A DNA stretch of 64,000 bases from Nitrospira sp. (GCA_021323395.1 JAJONL010000004.1:1-64000), one strand, 5' to 3'; positions 48,763-58,769 are shown, counted from the first letter of the stretch. Made by a program: numbers and translations. The notes: generated from the sequence alone by a model not told the origin.

Positions 48763-49533
48763 CTACACACCGATTCGAGGCGCTGCACGAAACACCATCA
48801 CCACCCCGGACGAGCCACCCTTGTCATCTTGAATCACGGTCACCGTCTCATCGATTCGATGCTCATCCCCTTGGCGACCGATCAACAGGAACGGGCGTTG
48901 TGCCAGGTCTGACGATTTCCCCATCGCAAGAGCGCGCAAAGCCGGATTCAGAACCGGTCTCTTGCTCTCGGCATCCCAAAGCACCACAATCTCTTCGACC
49001 GGCCTGCCGATGGCCTCCGACTGTAACCACCCGGTCAAACGTTCTGCAGCCGGATTGAGCATCGTGACCTTCCCCTGTGGATCGACCGTCATGACGGCGT
49101 CTCCCATCGACTGCACCACCGTGTTCAGCCAGCGCCCTCGCTGTTCCGCCATCCTCGATACTCGATGCCGAAAGAGGGCCAACTCCACCGCCGCGCGCAA
49201 ATCGCTGCTCACAAACGGCTTAATCAAATACGCCAGCGGCAGCGTCGCTCTCGCCCGTTCGAGCGTCTCCTCATCCGAGAAGGCCGTCAGATAAATCACC
49301 GGAATGGCGTACCGCAACTGGATCGTTCCGGCCGCTTCGATGCCATCCATCGGTCCCTTCAATTTGATGTCCATCAGGATCAAGTCCGGTCGGTATTCAC
49401 CTGCCAGCTGAATCGCCTCGGTCCCGGTAGACACGACCCCGACGACCGAATAACCGAGCGAACGCAGCTGCCGCCGGATGGCTTCGGCCACCACCACCTC
49501 ATCGTCGACGATCAGAATCTTTGCGTTCATCAT
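48763..49533 (-). CDS. Response regulator with C-terminal PAS domain, no effector domain
   Basis: AKILIVDDEVVVAEAIRRQLRSLGYSVVGVV...DLILMDIKLKGPMDGIEAA...YLIKPF; PAS VVQSMGDAVMTVDPQGKVTMLNPAAERLTGW. Confidence 0.88.
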   Translation of the reverse strand: MMNAKILIVDDEVVVAEAIRRQLRSLGYSVVGVVSTGTEAIQLAGEYRPDLILMDIKLKGPMDGIEAAGTIQLRYAIPVIYLTAFSDEETLERARATLPLAYLIKPFVSSDLRAAVELALFRHRVSRMAEQRGRWLNTVVQSMGDAVMTVDPQGKVTMLNPAAERLTGWLQSEAIGRPVEEIVVLWDAESKRPVLNPALRALAMGKSSDLAQRPFLLIGRQGDEHRIDETVTVIQDDKGGSSGVVMVFRAAPRIGV

Positions 49534-49869
49534 GCCGTAACCAGAGACACTACCCCGGCGGATGACTGTGTGGGTGTCATCCAGAATACCTTCCGGCTGG
49601 TACGAAACAAGGTGCCCATGCTCCCAGAGTCACATTACGCACCTGTCGACACGGTCCTCATCCGGAGAAAGTAACGCAACTAACATGCCACCCCAGGCCA
49701 TCAGTATTGTCGTCATGTTATGAAACAGGAGGCCCATGTGCGGCCATACAGCGCCGGTGGTTTTTGCACAATGCCTGGACAGAAATAGAGGACAGGAAGT
49801 GGAAGGAGCCGGTTCGCCCCAACCACTACGGCTGTGTTAGCATGCCACTTTTCAAAGGAGCACATTCGG

Positions 49870-50244
49870 ATGCACTGGTTCATACGTCTGTTGATGATCG
49901 CGCTGCTAGGCACGACCTTCGCGCTCGGTCTCATGTCAGAAACAGGTCAGGCCCAGTCGCCCCCTGATTCCTCCGCGACGACCGAGCAATCATGCAGTTT
50001 TGGGATGGCAAAGGGTGATCCGAGCCACCGGTGCCAAGTGCCGATCCCCGCCGGCTGCGTGATCGCCCACTTTCCCGGCACCAAGAAACCCTGGACGACC
50101 GTCTCCAAGGCAGGCCGGACATTCTGCACATTCGAAGAAAAAACGACCGATTGGAAGACTCGCATTACCGGCCAATGCACGCGCTGCGATTCCAACCAGT
50201 GCACCGGGCAGTTTATGGTGCGGTTCGATTGTTCCAAGCCGTAA
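49870..50244 (+). CDS. Cysteine-rich small secreted hypothetical protein
   Basis: Signal peptide; C-terminal FCTFEEKTTDWKTRITGQCTRCDSNQCTGQFMVRFDCSKP; aaaggag RBS. Confidence 0.7.
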   Translation: MHWFIRLLMIALLGTTFALGLMSETGQAQSPPDSSATTEQSCSFGMAKGDPSHRCQVPIPAGCVIAHFPGTKKPWTTVSKAGRTFCTFEEKTTDWKTRITGQCTRCDSNQCTGQFMVRFDCSKP

Positions 50245-51269
50245 TGTCCGCCCAGATGACAACCGCCATCAAGCAAGCCGCCCGCGAGCTCGGCTTCGAT
50301 GTCGTGGGTATCAGCGCCTTGCCGTTAGGGCCAGCCTACTCGCCGGCCCACGATCACAACTTTCCTACCAACGATCTCATCGGCAGATTGAATGAGTGGC
50401 TTCGACGCGGGTTCCACGCCACTATGGCCTGGATGGCCCGTGACCCGGAACGCCGTGCCGACCCAACCCTGGTACTGCCGGGCTGCCGTTCCATCATTTC
50501 CGTCGGCATGAACTACTACACGGAGCAGCGAGCAGACGAACGTCCAGGAAACGGCCGCATCGCCCGCTATGCTTGGGGCCGTGACTACCATCACATCCTC
50601 GGAGACCGGCTCAGCCAACTGGTCGAGCGCATCGCCACCTTGGCTCCTGACAGCCGCCATCGCGCCTATGTCGACACGGGTCCCGTCATGGAAAAGGCTT
50701 GGGCCCAGCAGGCAGGTTTAGGCTGGATCGGCAAACATTCCAATGTGGTCTCCGCGCAATTCGGCTCGTGGCTATTGTTGGGAGAAATCTTGACGACCTT
50801 AGAACTAGAGCCGGATGAGGCAGGCACAGACCTCTGTGGAACCTGTACCCTTTGTCTGCAAGCCTGCCCGACCGGCGCGATCACCGAACCGTACGTCGTG
50901 GACGCCGGACGCTGCATTTCCTATCTCACCATTGAACTTCGCGGAGCCGAACCACCGCTCGCCAATGATCTTCGTCGAGGGCTCGGCAATCGGATCTTTG
51001 GCTGTGACGATTGTCTAGACATCTGTCCCTACAACCTGCAAGCGGAACCGACCAGCGAGCCAGGCTTCCAGCCCACCTCGCTTACCAGGGCGCCTTCGCT
51101 GCTGGCCATCGCAAGGATGACCGAAGGGGCTTTCACCACCACGTTCAAAGAGAGTCCCATCCGTCGCGCCAAATATCTCGGGCTTCAACGCAATGTGTCC
51201 TGGGCAATGGGCAACGAATGCACTTGTACCGATAGCGTCCCACCTCCATCGAAGGCCGATCCGTCGTAA
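50244..51269 (+). CDS. queG: Epoxyqueuosine reductase
   Basis: AYVDTGPVMEKAWAQQAGLGWIGKHSNVV; CGTCTLCLQACPTGAI and CDDCLDICPYN 4Fe-4S motifs. Confidence 0.95.
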   Translation: MSAQMTTAIKQAARELGFDVVGISALPLGPAYSPAHDHNFPTNDLIGRLNEWLRRGFHATMAWMARDPERRADPTLVLPGCRSIISVGMNYYTEQRADERPGNGRIARYAWGRDYHHILGDRLSQLVERIATLAPDSRHRAYVDTGPVMEKAWAQQAGLGWIGKHSNVVSAQFGSWLLLGEILTTLELEPDEAGTDLCGTCTLCLQACPTGAITEPYVVDAGRCISYLTIELRGAEPPLANDLRRGLGNRIFGCDDCLDICPYNLQAEPTSEPGFQPTSLTRAPSLLAIARMTEGAFTTTFKESPIRRAKYLGLQRNVSWAMGNECTCTDSVPPPSKADPS

Positions 51270-51361
51270 TCCACCCACTGTTCCTCCCCTGCCGATAGTG
51301 ATAGGCTACGGGCTCATATCCTCCCGTTCCAGGTGAACCTCAGTCAATCGGTGACGACGCC

Positions 51362-52747
51362 ATGCATGCACCAACCCTGTTGATCGTAGAAGATGAAGAA
51401 CGGATGCGGCGGCTCTTCGAGCTGGTGTTGAAGCCGGTCGGCTATGAGCTGCTGTTTGCCCGCTCCGGCGCTGAAGCGATCAGCCTCATCCAGGACCATG
51501 GCAGCTTTGACATGATCATCACAGATCTCCAACTGGGCGGTCTGTCCGGAATGGACGTATTGGAAGCAGCGAGAGAGCAGCTGCCGGATGTGCCGGTCCT
51601 CATCGTGACCGGATACGGAACCGTGAAATCGGCCGTCGAGGCCGTGCAGAAGGGCGCCTACGATTACATTTCCAAACCCGTCGACAATGAAGAGCTGAAA
51701 ATCGTCATTGCCCGCGCGCTGCAAGTCCGACAACTTGCTCAAGACAATCGGACCTTGCGAGCAGGGCTGCACGAACAGTTTGGCTTCGACCGGATGATCA
51801 GCGTCTCCAAACAGATGGAACTCGTGAAGCGCCTCGCCCAGGAGGTTGCTCAAACCGACGCCACCGTGCTGGTTACGGGAGAAAGCGGCACCGGCAAGGA
51901 CCTCCTCGCCCGCGCCATTCATCTCGTCAGTCCACGTTCTCAGGGACCCATGGTGGCCCTCAACTGCGCCGGCATTCCCGAACACCTGCTGGAATCCGAA
52001 CTGTTCGGGTATGAAAAAGGGGCCTTCACCGACGCCAAGAAATCCAAGCCGGGACGTTTTCAACTGGCCGATCGCGGCACGCTGTTCCTGGATGAGATCG
52101 GCGAGTTGAGCTTAATGGCCCAAGCCAAACTCCTGCGTGTCCTTGAGGAACATGTGGTGGAACCGCTGGGCGGCGTGCGGAGCCTCAAGGTCGATCTTCG
52201 TGTCATCGCCGCCACGAACCAGGAATTGCCAGACCTGATCAAGACCGGCCGCTTCAGGTTAGATCTCTACTATCGCCTCAACGTGTACCAGCTCCGGATG
52301 CCGGCGCTCCGCGAGCGGCCCGAGGATATCGAACCGATCCTGGTTCAATTCCTGGACCGGGCCCGCAAGGAACGCGGCAGTCGCATCAGGCGGGTCTCCG
52401 GCGAGGCAATGGTCATCATGAAACACTATGCCTGGCCCGGCAATGTGCGTGAACTCCACAATGTGGTGGAATGGTTGACCATCACCTGCAAGCAGGAAGA
52501 GATTGCGCCCGAACATCTACCGCCTTCGCTGAAGGCCCCTGCCCCGCGCCAAGCCGAGACATCTGCGGACATGCCTTCCCTTCTCTCTCTAGGGCTTTCA
52601 GTGGAAGAAGTTGAAAAGGCGATGCTGCAGGAAGCGCTGCGGAAAACCGGCGGCAACGTCTCGGAAGCCAGCCGCCTGCTCAAAATCACACGCAACACGC
52701 TCCGGTATCGAATGGCCAAACATAACCTGTCGCAGCCTCCAGGCTGA
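51362..52747 (+). CDS. Sigma-54-dependent NtrC-family response regulator
   Basis: LLIVEDEERMRRLFELVL; VTGESGTGKDLLARAIH; EKGAFTDAKKSKPGRFQLADRGTLFLDEIGEL; Fis-type HTH TGGNVSEASRLLKITRNTLRYRM. Confidence 0.95.
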   Translation: MHAPTLLIVEDEERMRRLFELVLKPVGYELLFARSGAEAISLIQDHGSFDMIITDLQLGGLSGMDVLEAAREQLPDVPVLIVTGYGTVKSAVEAVQKGAYDYISKPVDNEELKIVIARALQVRQLAQDNRTLRAGLHEQFGFDRMISVSKQMELVKRLAQEVAQTDATVLVTGESGTGKDLLARAIHLVSPRSQGPMVALNCAGIPEHLLESELFGYEKGAFTDAKKSKPGRFQLADRGTLFLDEIGELSLMAQAKLLRVLEEHVVEPLGGVRSLKVDLRVIAATNQELPDLIKTGRFRLDLYYRLNVYQLRMPALRERPEDIEPILVQFLDRARKERGSRIRRVSGEAMVIMKHYAWPGNVRELHNVVEWLTITCKQEEIAPEHLPPSLKAPAPRQAETSADMPSLLSLGLSVEEVEKAMLQEALRKTGGNVSEASRLLKITRNTLRYRMAKHNLSQPPG

Positions 52748-54696
52748 TGCGCCCAGCACGACGAGCCGGCGGACTCCAGAGGAAGTTGTTCGTCGCGCTG
52801 CTCATTGTCGGCATCGTGCCCGGTATCGCGGCGCTCTGGACCACCTATTACTTCAGCACCGCCAGCCTCAAACAAGCCATCGGTGAAAGTTTCCAGGAGA
52901 TTGCCCGCTCGACCGCGATTCGCCTGGCCACCGCGGTCGACAATGAAATCGATCGGGCCATCAGGCTGGCGCTTGTTCCCGTGCATGTCAGACAACCGGT
53001 CATGCGGGCGAACGAGCGAGCGAATCGGACCTTCGAGGCGGCTCCGCGCAACCCATCGTCTGCCGCATCGAAGCGAGGAGAGGACACGTCGTCTTCCACT
53101 GCGGCCACCGTCCGTTACCTTAAAGAATGGGCGCGCGAGTCCGGTCATTATGTGCGTGTCACTGTGGCCGACCAACAGGGCGCGGTCGTGGCCTCGACCG
53201 ACCCACTCCTGCCGCCACAGCAGACCGAGCAAGTGTGGTGGCGCGAAGCGATGCGCGCGGTCCCCGGCACATACTACATCAGCAGCCTAGGGCCGGATGC
53301 GCAGGCCAACGACATGACCTTTCAGGTCGCGGTGCCTATTCTCGATGACGTCCAGGGCACTCCCATCGGTGCGGTCGAGCTCGTGATTCGTCGCAACGTC
53401 CTCACTCAAATGATTCTTCCGATTCATATCGGCAATACCGGTCACGGCATGCTCTTGGATACGCAAGGGACTCCCCTGATCTGCCCGGTGCTACCGCCGA
53501 CCGCCCATTTGATTCCGCACACTCTACTGAGCAGGCTGACAATGGATCATCCCCTGTGGCTGGTGGCAGAGGATGACGCGCATGGCGGCCGCGCGGCGAT
53601 CGTGGGCGCCGCCCCGGTCCGGTTCAGCCATCAGTTGACGGCTTCCAGCCTCGGAGGCGACCGGTGGTACGCGTTCATCCGGCAAGCGCCAGAGGAAACT
53701 TACGCTCCGATCTATTCGCTTCTGGTCACGGTGGGGATGATCGGCTTCGGACTCGTCTTCGTCCTCTCTGCCTTCGGTTTTGTCGTCGGCTACCGTTTCG
53801 TCAAACCGCTCAAGACGCTCCAGCGCGAAGCAGAAGGACTTCGCCACACTCTCACGATGCCGCCGCAGGGCGGCAGCCGTCCGCACATCATTCCTACCCT
53901 ACGCGTGGATGCCCGCAAGGGAGATGAGATAGAAGACCTGGCCACAAGTTTTGCAGCCATGCGGGAGGTGTTGGAAGAAAATCTGCGGACGATCCGATCA
54001 CAACAGCATGAGCTAATCAGGCAGGAGAAACTTGCGTCAGTGGGACAACTCCTTGCCGCCCTGGCCCACGACTTGCGCAATCCTCTCGGGGTCATTCGCA
54101 GCAGCGCCCAAGTGGTGCTCGACGGGCCCCCAGAAGAGCGCATCCGTCAGGAGATGGCGCGCTACATCATCGACGAGGTCGACAAACTCTCGCACCGCAT
54201 TCATGACTTCCTTCGTTACGCCAGACAAAAACCGCCTGATCAACAGGTCGTCGCCGCGGAAGAGGTGATGCGAGCGGCACAACGGCAGTGGGAAGCGCAA
54301 GGCGGACATGAACATATTCGTGTGGAGCAGCGCTTCGGTCAGAACCTTCACTCGATTCGGGTCGATCCGGAGCAGGTCAAGGAGGCCTTGATGAATCTCC
54401 TGATCAATGCGCGGGAAGCCATGCTGGAAGGCGGGACATTGACCCTGACGACTCGGAGGGGCACGCAGGGCGATGTGGAACTTGAAGTGACCGACAGCGG
54501 GAGCGGCATCGCCGCTGATCACCTGTCGCGAATCTTCGAGCCCTTCTTCACCACCAAGGAGTACGGGACCGGTCTCGGCCTGACGAACGTCAAACGTCTG
54601 GTCGAAGATAATGGAGGCAGCCTCGCGGTGACGAGCCGATTAGGAGAAGGAACATCGTGCACGCTGCGCTTTCGCCCGGTTACGTGGAGCCCCTGA
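52747..54696 (+). CDS. Membrane sensor histidine kinase (HAMP/HisKA), partner of upstream regulator
   Basis: Two TM segments around a dCache-like region; LAALAHDLRNPLGVIRSSAQVVL; LMNLLINAREAM; DSGSGIAADHLSRIFEPFFTTKEYGTGLGL. 1-nt overlap with regulator stop. Confidence 0.93.
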   Translation: MRPARRAGGLQRKLFVALLIVGIVPGIAALWTTYYFSTASLKQAIGESFQEIARSTAIRLATAVDNEIDRAIRLALVPVHVRQPVMRANERANRTFEAAPRNPSSAASKRGEDTSSSTAATVRYLKEWARESGHYVRVTVADQQGAVVASTDPLLPPQQTEQVWWREAMRAVPGTYYISSLGPDAQANDMTFQVAVPILDDVQGTPIGAVELVIRRNVLTQMILPIHIGNTGHGMLLDTQGTPLICPVLPPTAHLIPHTLLSRLTMDHPLWLVAEDDAHGGRAAIVGAAPVRFSHQLTASSLGGDRWYAFIRQAPEETYAPIYSLLVTVGMIGFGLVFVLSAFGFVVGYRFVKPLKTLQREAEGLRHTLTMPPQGGSRPHIIPTLRVDARKGDEIEDLATSFAAMREVLEENLRTIRSQQHELIRQEKLASVGQLLAALAHDLRNPLGVIRSSAQVVLDGPPEERIRQEMARYIIDEVDKLSHRIHDFLRYARQKPPDQQVVAAEEVMRAAQRQWEAQGGHEHIRVEQRFGQNLHSIRVDPEQVKEALMNLLINAREAMLEGGTLTLTTRRGTQGDVELEVTDSGSGIAADHLSRIFEPFFTTKEYGTGLGLTNVKRLVEDNGGSLAVTSRLGEGTSCTLRFRPVTWSP

Positions 54697-54763
54697 GCTT
54701 CACCACGCGCGGAATAAAACGTGTCACGCGTGTGAACGCCGCCGTATTCATGAATCATTCCGC

Positions 54764-56380
54764 CTAAGGTACGTCATTCGCGCAGCGGAATCCCAGCGTC
54801 GGTCCCCAGTAAGTCATTTCGTCCCACGCTCGATAGCCGGCCCGCAATTCGATCGGTCGTTCGATCCAACTCCCGCCGCGCAACACGCGAAACGTTCCGC
54901 GCAAGGGGCCTTGGGGGTCGCGGGAAGGTGACGTGCGGTAAAAGTCTTCCGCGTACCAGTCTTTCACCCATTCCGACACGACGCCGATCATGCCCGATAC
55001 ACCATAGGGAGACGTGGCGGTCCATGACGTTCCGGCAGGATCGACGCCATTGGCGGAGTCCTTTCCGTCACTCATCTTCAGTCTGCTTCTGTGAATGACT
55101 TCATCACTGTTGCCCCAGGGGTAGCGCCGCCCATCGATTCCGCGCGCCGCCTTTTCCCATTCGGCTTCGGTGGGCAGTCGTTTCCCGATCCAGTGACAAT
55201 AGCCTCGAGCCTGTGTCCAAGTGACATTGGTCACGGGTTGTTGGCTCTGCTGCGGGTCATCGAAAGCCTCTCGCACCTTCGGTGGCAGACACCCTTGGGC
55301 TTCGACACAGCTCCGGTACTGGCCATTGGTCACCCCCTGTTGATCGATCCAAAAAGAGCTCATATACAGGCGATGGAGGGGGCGGGCATCGGGAAGGCCA
55401 TCTTCCATTCCCATGAGAAACTCACCGCCTGGAATCAGCGCCATTCCCGCGGGAGGCGTCACACCTTGATCGACCAGCCGTTTCAGTTCTTCTCGTTGAC
55501 CGAGTTGGAGTTGAGCATTCACACGGTCGATCTCGTCATCGACGAATACGGGGGACGCCTCCTTCGCACGGGCCGGGAGCGCTGGGGTGTGGGCCACCGA
55601 GGGATGGCCGCTTCGGATGCCGTCCGAGGGGGAATGATGCGCGGCGGGCTGGTTGATGGTCGCTGCCGCCTCCGACATGCGGACCGTCTCGATCCGCACG
55701 GACGTGCGCGTCAATTCCGTCACGAAATCGCCATTTGCCTTCCCCTTTCTGGGCTCCTTTCGCGCCTTGCCCAGAGAAGAGAAATCAAAGTCCGGAATGT
55801 TGGCCAACAAGGGCGTGGCGTAACTGATCGGAACAGCAAACGCCATACCTTCCGGTACAATCCCGGACGGATGGGTAAACTTGGTCGTGAGAATGCCCAC
55901 GACCTCACCCCGCCGGTTAAACAGCGGCCCGCCGCTATTGCCGGGGTTCACCGCTGCATCCACCTGAAACACCCGCTGCACGCCTTTGGCGCGCACCGCG
56001 GACACATGCCCGCGGGTGACGGTGATTTCGCGTAACCCGAATTGAAATCCGACGGCAATGACCTCTTGATCCAGTTTCACGGCGCCGGCGTACCCGAGCG
56101 GCGCCTCGGAAAGACCAACCGTTTCTACCTTTAACAAAGCAAGGTCATGTTCGGCATCGACACTGACCACCACGGCCGGCACCCTGAATTCTCCGGATGT
56201 CACGATCGTGATACGTTTGGCGTTCGCCACCACATGGTGAGCCGTCAGGAGGTATCCATCGTGATGGACGATCACGCCGCTGCCGGCGGGCCTTTCTACC
56301 GGCACCGGCTGGCGTTCATCCGCCTGTGCTATCGGGACAGTCGCGAACCATAGGGCCAGCAAGACTCGAGAAATTTTCAT
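54764..56380 (-). CDS. Secreted trypsin-like serine protease fused to an FGE/SUMF1-like domain
   Basis: LLTAHHVVANA, DAEHDLALLKVE, NPGNSGGPLFNRRGEVVGI; then MALIPGGEFLMGMEDGLPDARPLHRLYMSSFWIDQQGVTNGQYRSC...LPTEAEWEKAARGIDGRRYPWGN...FRVLRGGSWIERP...LGFRCAND. Confidence 0.92.
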   Translation of the reverse strand: MKISRVLLALWFATVPIAQADERQPVPVERPAGSGVIVHHDGYLLTAHHVVANAKRITIVTSGEFRVPAVVVSVDAEHDLALLKVETVGLSEAPLGYAGAVKLDQEVIAVGFQFGLREITVTRGHVSAVRAKGVQRVFQVDAAVNPGNSGGPLFNRRGEVVGILTTKFTHPSGIVPEGMAFAVPISYATPLLANIPDFDFSSLGKARKEPRKGKANGDFVTELTRTSVRIETVRMSEAAATINQPAAHHSPSDGIRSGHPSVAHTPALPARAKEASPVFVDDEIDRVNAQLQLGQREELKRLVDQGVTPPAGMALIPGGEFLMGMEDGLPDARPLHRLYMSSFWIDQQGVTNGQYRSCVEAQGCLPPKVREAFDDPQQSQQPVTNVTWTQARGYCHWIGKRLPTEAEWEKAARGIDGRRYPWGNSDEVIHRSRLKMSDGKDSANGVDPAGTSWTATSPYGVSGMIGVVSEWVKDWYAEDFYRTSPSRDPQGPLRGTFRVLRGGSWIERPIELRAGYRAWDEMTYWGPTLGFRCANDVP

Positions 56381-57159
56381 TTCGTGACCGGCAGCAGCAC
56401 GCTAATGGCCCCCGCGCTTTGCCCCAACACGAGGCCTTCCCGCGGATAACCTGTTCGATCGAGACTCCCCTTAGGGCCGCCATGGCAATCAAGACAGTGC
56501 CTCGTCGCATACAGCGGAAACATGAGACGCAAGGCGGAACTGTTGGAGGCCATTTCACTGATGACCTTTTCACGGGGGTAGGCGGAATCGGCAAAGGCTT
56601 CCAGCGCGGTCTGTTCGTAGAGATCCGGCCGGTTGGCTGGGTTCCGTGGCGTCAAGGCCGTTTGTTTCAATCGCACGCCGGTTTTGGCGGTAAACCGCGT
56701 CGCAACACGGGAACCGAAGACGGCCGGAATAAATCCTTTAAAGCCGGTCCCTTGACGGTTCACCTCTCTTTGAGATTCCTCAATCACCCCCTTACTCACA
56801 CCGACGAGCTCTTTGAGAAGACGCTTACTACGCTGCGGCAGCGTGATGGTCTCGATGTCTTGCAAATCGATGCCGGCGCGACCTCGAAACATGTCCAGCA
56901 GTTGTCGTTCGAAGACTTCCGGGGTGAAACCCTTCTCGGCCCTCGATGGATCGTCCAGCAAGGTTTGGTTGTCATTGACGACCGCGCGGCCTGAGTCGAG
57001 CAAAATGGCCAGCAGACGGGCTGTCTGCTCGGTTTCGAGGATGGTATGGAAAGGCATTGCGGAATGTTCGGAGGATTCAGCGCTCAAGGCGGGAACCGCA
57101 CAGACAAGCCAGCCTCCGACCGTCAGACAGGCCATCATCCGCGGGAGATGACGTCGCAT
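56377..57159 (-). CDS. Secreted mono-heme DUF3365-like protein
   Basis: Signal peptide; AVFGSRVATRFTAKTGVRLKQTALTPRNPANRPDLYEQTALEAF; ATRHCLDCHGGPKGSLDRTGYPREG (CXXCH). ATGA overlap with the protease gene. Confidence 0.87.
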   Translation of the reverse strand: MRRHLPRMMACLTVGGWLVCAVPALSAESSEHSAMPFHTILETEQTARLLAILLDSGRAVVNDNQTLLDDPSRAEKGFTPEVFERQLLDMFRGRAGIDLQDIETITLPQRSKRLLKELVGVSKGVIEESQREVNRQGTGFKGFIPAVFGSRVATRFTAKTGVRLKQTALTPRNPANRPDLYEQTALEAFADSAYPREKVISEMASNSSALRLMFPLYATRHCLDCHGGPKGSLDRTGYPREGLVLGQSAGAISVLLPVTK

Positions 57160-57298
57160 AGGCCGCCCTCATGCGTGCGTTTTGCAGGCTCTCGGGACCG
57201 CATGCCCTCTGCCGACTGAACGATAGCGGAAGGCATGCGCCTCGAAAATGGTACGAGCCCCCCCTGACGAAGTCAAGATGAGAGAGCGACCAGGCCTC

Positions 57299-57811
57299 TC
57301 ACCGATTCTGGTGAATGTCGATCATCACATTATCCGCATCCAACTCGATTGTCACCGGCATCCCTTCCTGAAACACCGACAGCTTGCTTCCGGCCAGCGA
57401 ATCGACTTCATAGCGCTCGAATCCCTCCGGCGTCGAGATCTGGATCTCGCCCCAAAAGGGATCTGCGTATTGAATCCGACCGGCGAGCACCTTGTGATTC
57501 TCGAACAATACGCCGCCCGGTCTCGACGCATCGAGCAATACATTTCCTGAATCGATCAGTAGCCACACCTCATCACCGATTCGGGCATCATGCAGGCCAA
57601 CGCGGTCCGCCTTGTTTGGACTGATCGTCCGCAATTGCATCCCATTGGGCAATTTGACAAACAACAGCCCACTTTCAATCTTGGCAATCTGACCGCTCAA
57701 TGCCACATGCGCTCCGAGCGTAAGACCATCCGAAGGATCTTCTGCCCAGCTCAACCCCATGGGGCAGAACAATCCTATCGCACCGACGACAATGCATGTT
57801 TTCCACCTCAT
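57299..57811 (-). CDS. Secreted hypothetical protein
   Basis: Signal peptide MRWKTCIVVGAIGLFCPMGLSWA; beta-rich TOBE-like segment VDSLAGSKLSVFQEGMPVTIELDADNVMIDIH. Confidence 0.65.
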   Translation of the reverse strand: MRWKTCIVVGAIGLFCPMGLSWAEDPSDGLTLGAHVALSGQIAKIESGLLFVKLPNGMQLRTISPNKADRVGLHDARIGDEVWLLIDSGNVLLDASRPGGVLFENHKVLAGRIQYADPFWGEIQISTPEGFERYEVDSLAGSKLSVFQEGMPVTIELDADNVMIDIHQNR

Positions 57812-57851
57812 GGTCGTCTCCTTTCACAGCTTCTGAGCCCTGTCATCCCGA

Positions 57852-58247
57852 TCAGTAGCCTCCTTCGCTGCTTGCCCCTGGGACCGGTGGAACCGTGATG
57901 CCGTATTCCTGAATCGGCGTCACCATCACGGCGAAGTTGAACAATTCGTCGGCGGCGACATCATGAATCCCTTGATCGCGGGCCCGAAGCATCTTGAACC
58001 ACTTCCCCATTTCGGTTTTGACCATTTTCGTATCACCGCGGCCCACCGCCTCTTTCACCGTCTGCAGGCGCTGGCTATAGGGCTCCCAATTCGAACCGGG
58101 ATAGCTGGTCTTGTAGAAATTAAGTGAGGTATTGATGTCGTCGATCCATGATTGTTGCGCAAACGCGGTCCCTAGGAGCAGGCTCGAACCGATGCATAAC
58201 CCGAAACACAACGCGCGGAAGCCCTGTCCTCTCTTCGGAGTATTCAT
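57852..58247 (-). CDS. Small secreted hypothetical protein
   Basis: Signal peptide FGLCIGSSLLLGTAFAQ; WIDDINTSLNFYKTSYPGSNWEPYSQRLQTVKEAVGRGDTKMVKTEMGKWFKML. Confidence 0.65.
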   Translation of the reverse strand: MNTPKRGQGFRALCFGLCIGSSLLLGTAFAQQSWIDDINTSLNFYKTSYPGSNWEPYSQRLQTVKEAVGRGDTKMVKTEMGKWFKMLRARDQGIHDVAADELFNFAVMVTPIQEYGITVPPVPGASSEGGY

Positions 58248-58291
58248 GGTGTGCCTCCCTCTCCTCAGGTGAAATGATCCCGACAGATGGT

Positions 58292-58621
58292 TCAAAAGGA
58301 GACCGCTGACTTACTATCCGATTCTCGAGCATTTTCCGCATCGGTTGCGTCCGGCGTCTTCAGCATGGTCGTGTCCATGTCGCCGGATGGACCGGTTTCC
58401 GGCATGACCATCTGACGATCAAATCCCCTGTCCAACTCGCCCAGCGCCGGCTCGTTAGATGTCACCCCTCCCTCCGGGATCGCCTCCTTCTGCGGCGCGG
58501 AAGGGCCGATCATCTGATCCGAGTGTATGACTTGCCCCTGCACCACAGCGGTGACACACAATCCCAGTGCCAACCCAGTCGCGAAAACCAGCATAGCCTT
58601 TTCCCCCCGGTTGATGGTCAT
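58292..58621 (-). CDS. Small secreted/anchored hypothetical protein
   Basis: MTINRGEKAMLVFATGLALGLCVTAVVQGQ, then a low-complexity acidic tail. Confidence 0.55.
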   Translation of the reverse strand: MTINRGEKAMLVFATGLALGLCVTAVVQGQVIHSDQMIGPSAPQKEAIPEGGVTSNEPALGELDRGFDRQMVMPETGPSGDMDTTMLKTPDATDAENARESDSKSAVSF

Positions 58622-58769
58622 GATGCCTCCTCCTCCCATGACAAATGGACCTATCGCAGCAGTATCGAACGTCGCACCGCACACTGTACTGGAAGGGATT
58701 GGTACAGGCCCATTGCCTGGAGGATGGATTTTGTCTCCACCCTCCGAGTGAGAGAAGACGCCTGTGGAA

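Noticed and set aside
51344-52063. 239-aa ORF antisense to the sigma-54 activator
   Set aside because: Shadow ORF; the activator has all expected motifs.
55091-56035. 314-aa ORF antisense to the protease-FGE gene
   Set aside because: No motifs; the sense gene has a triad and FGE-like motifs.
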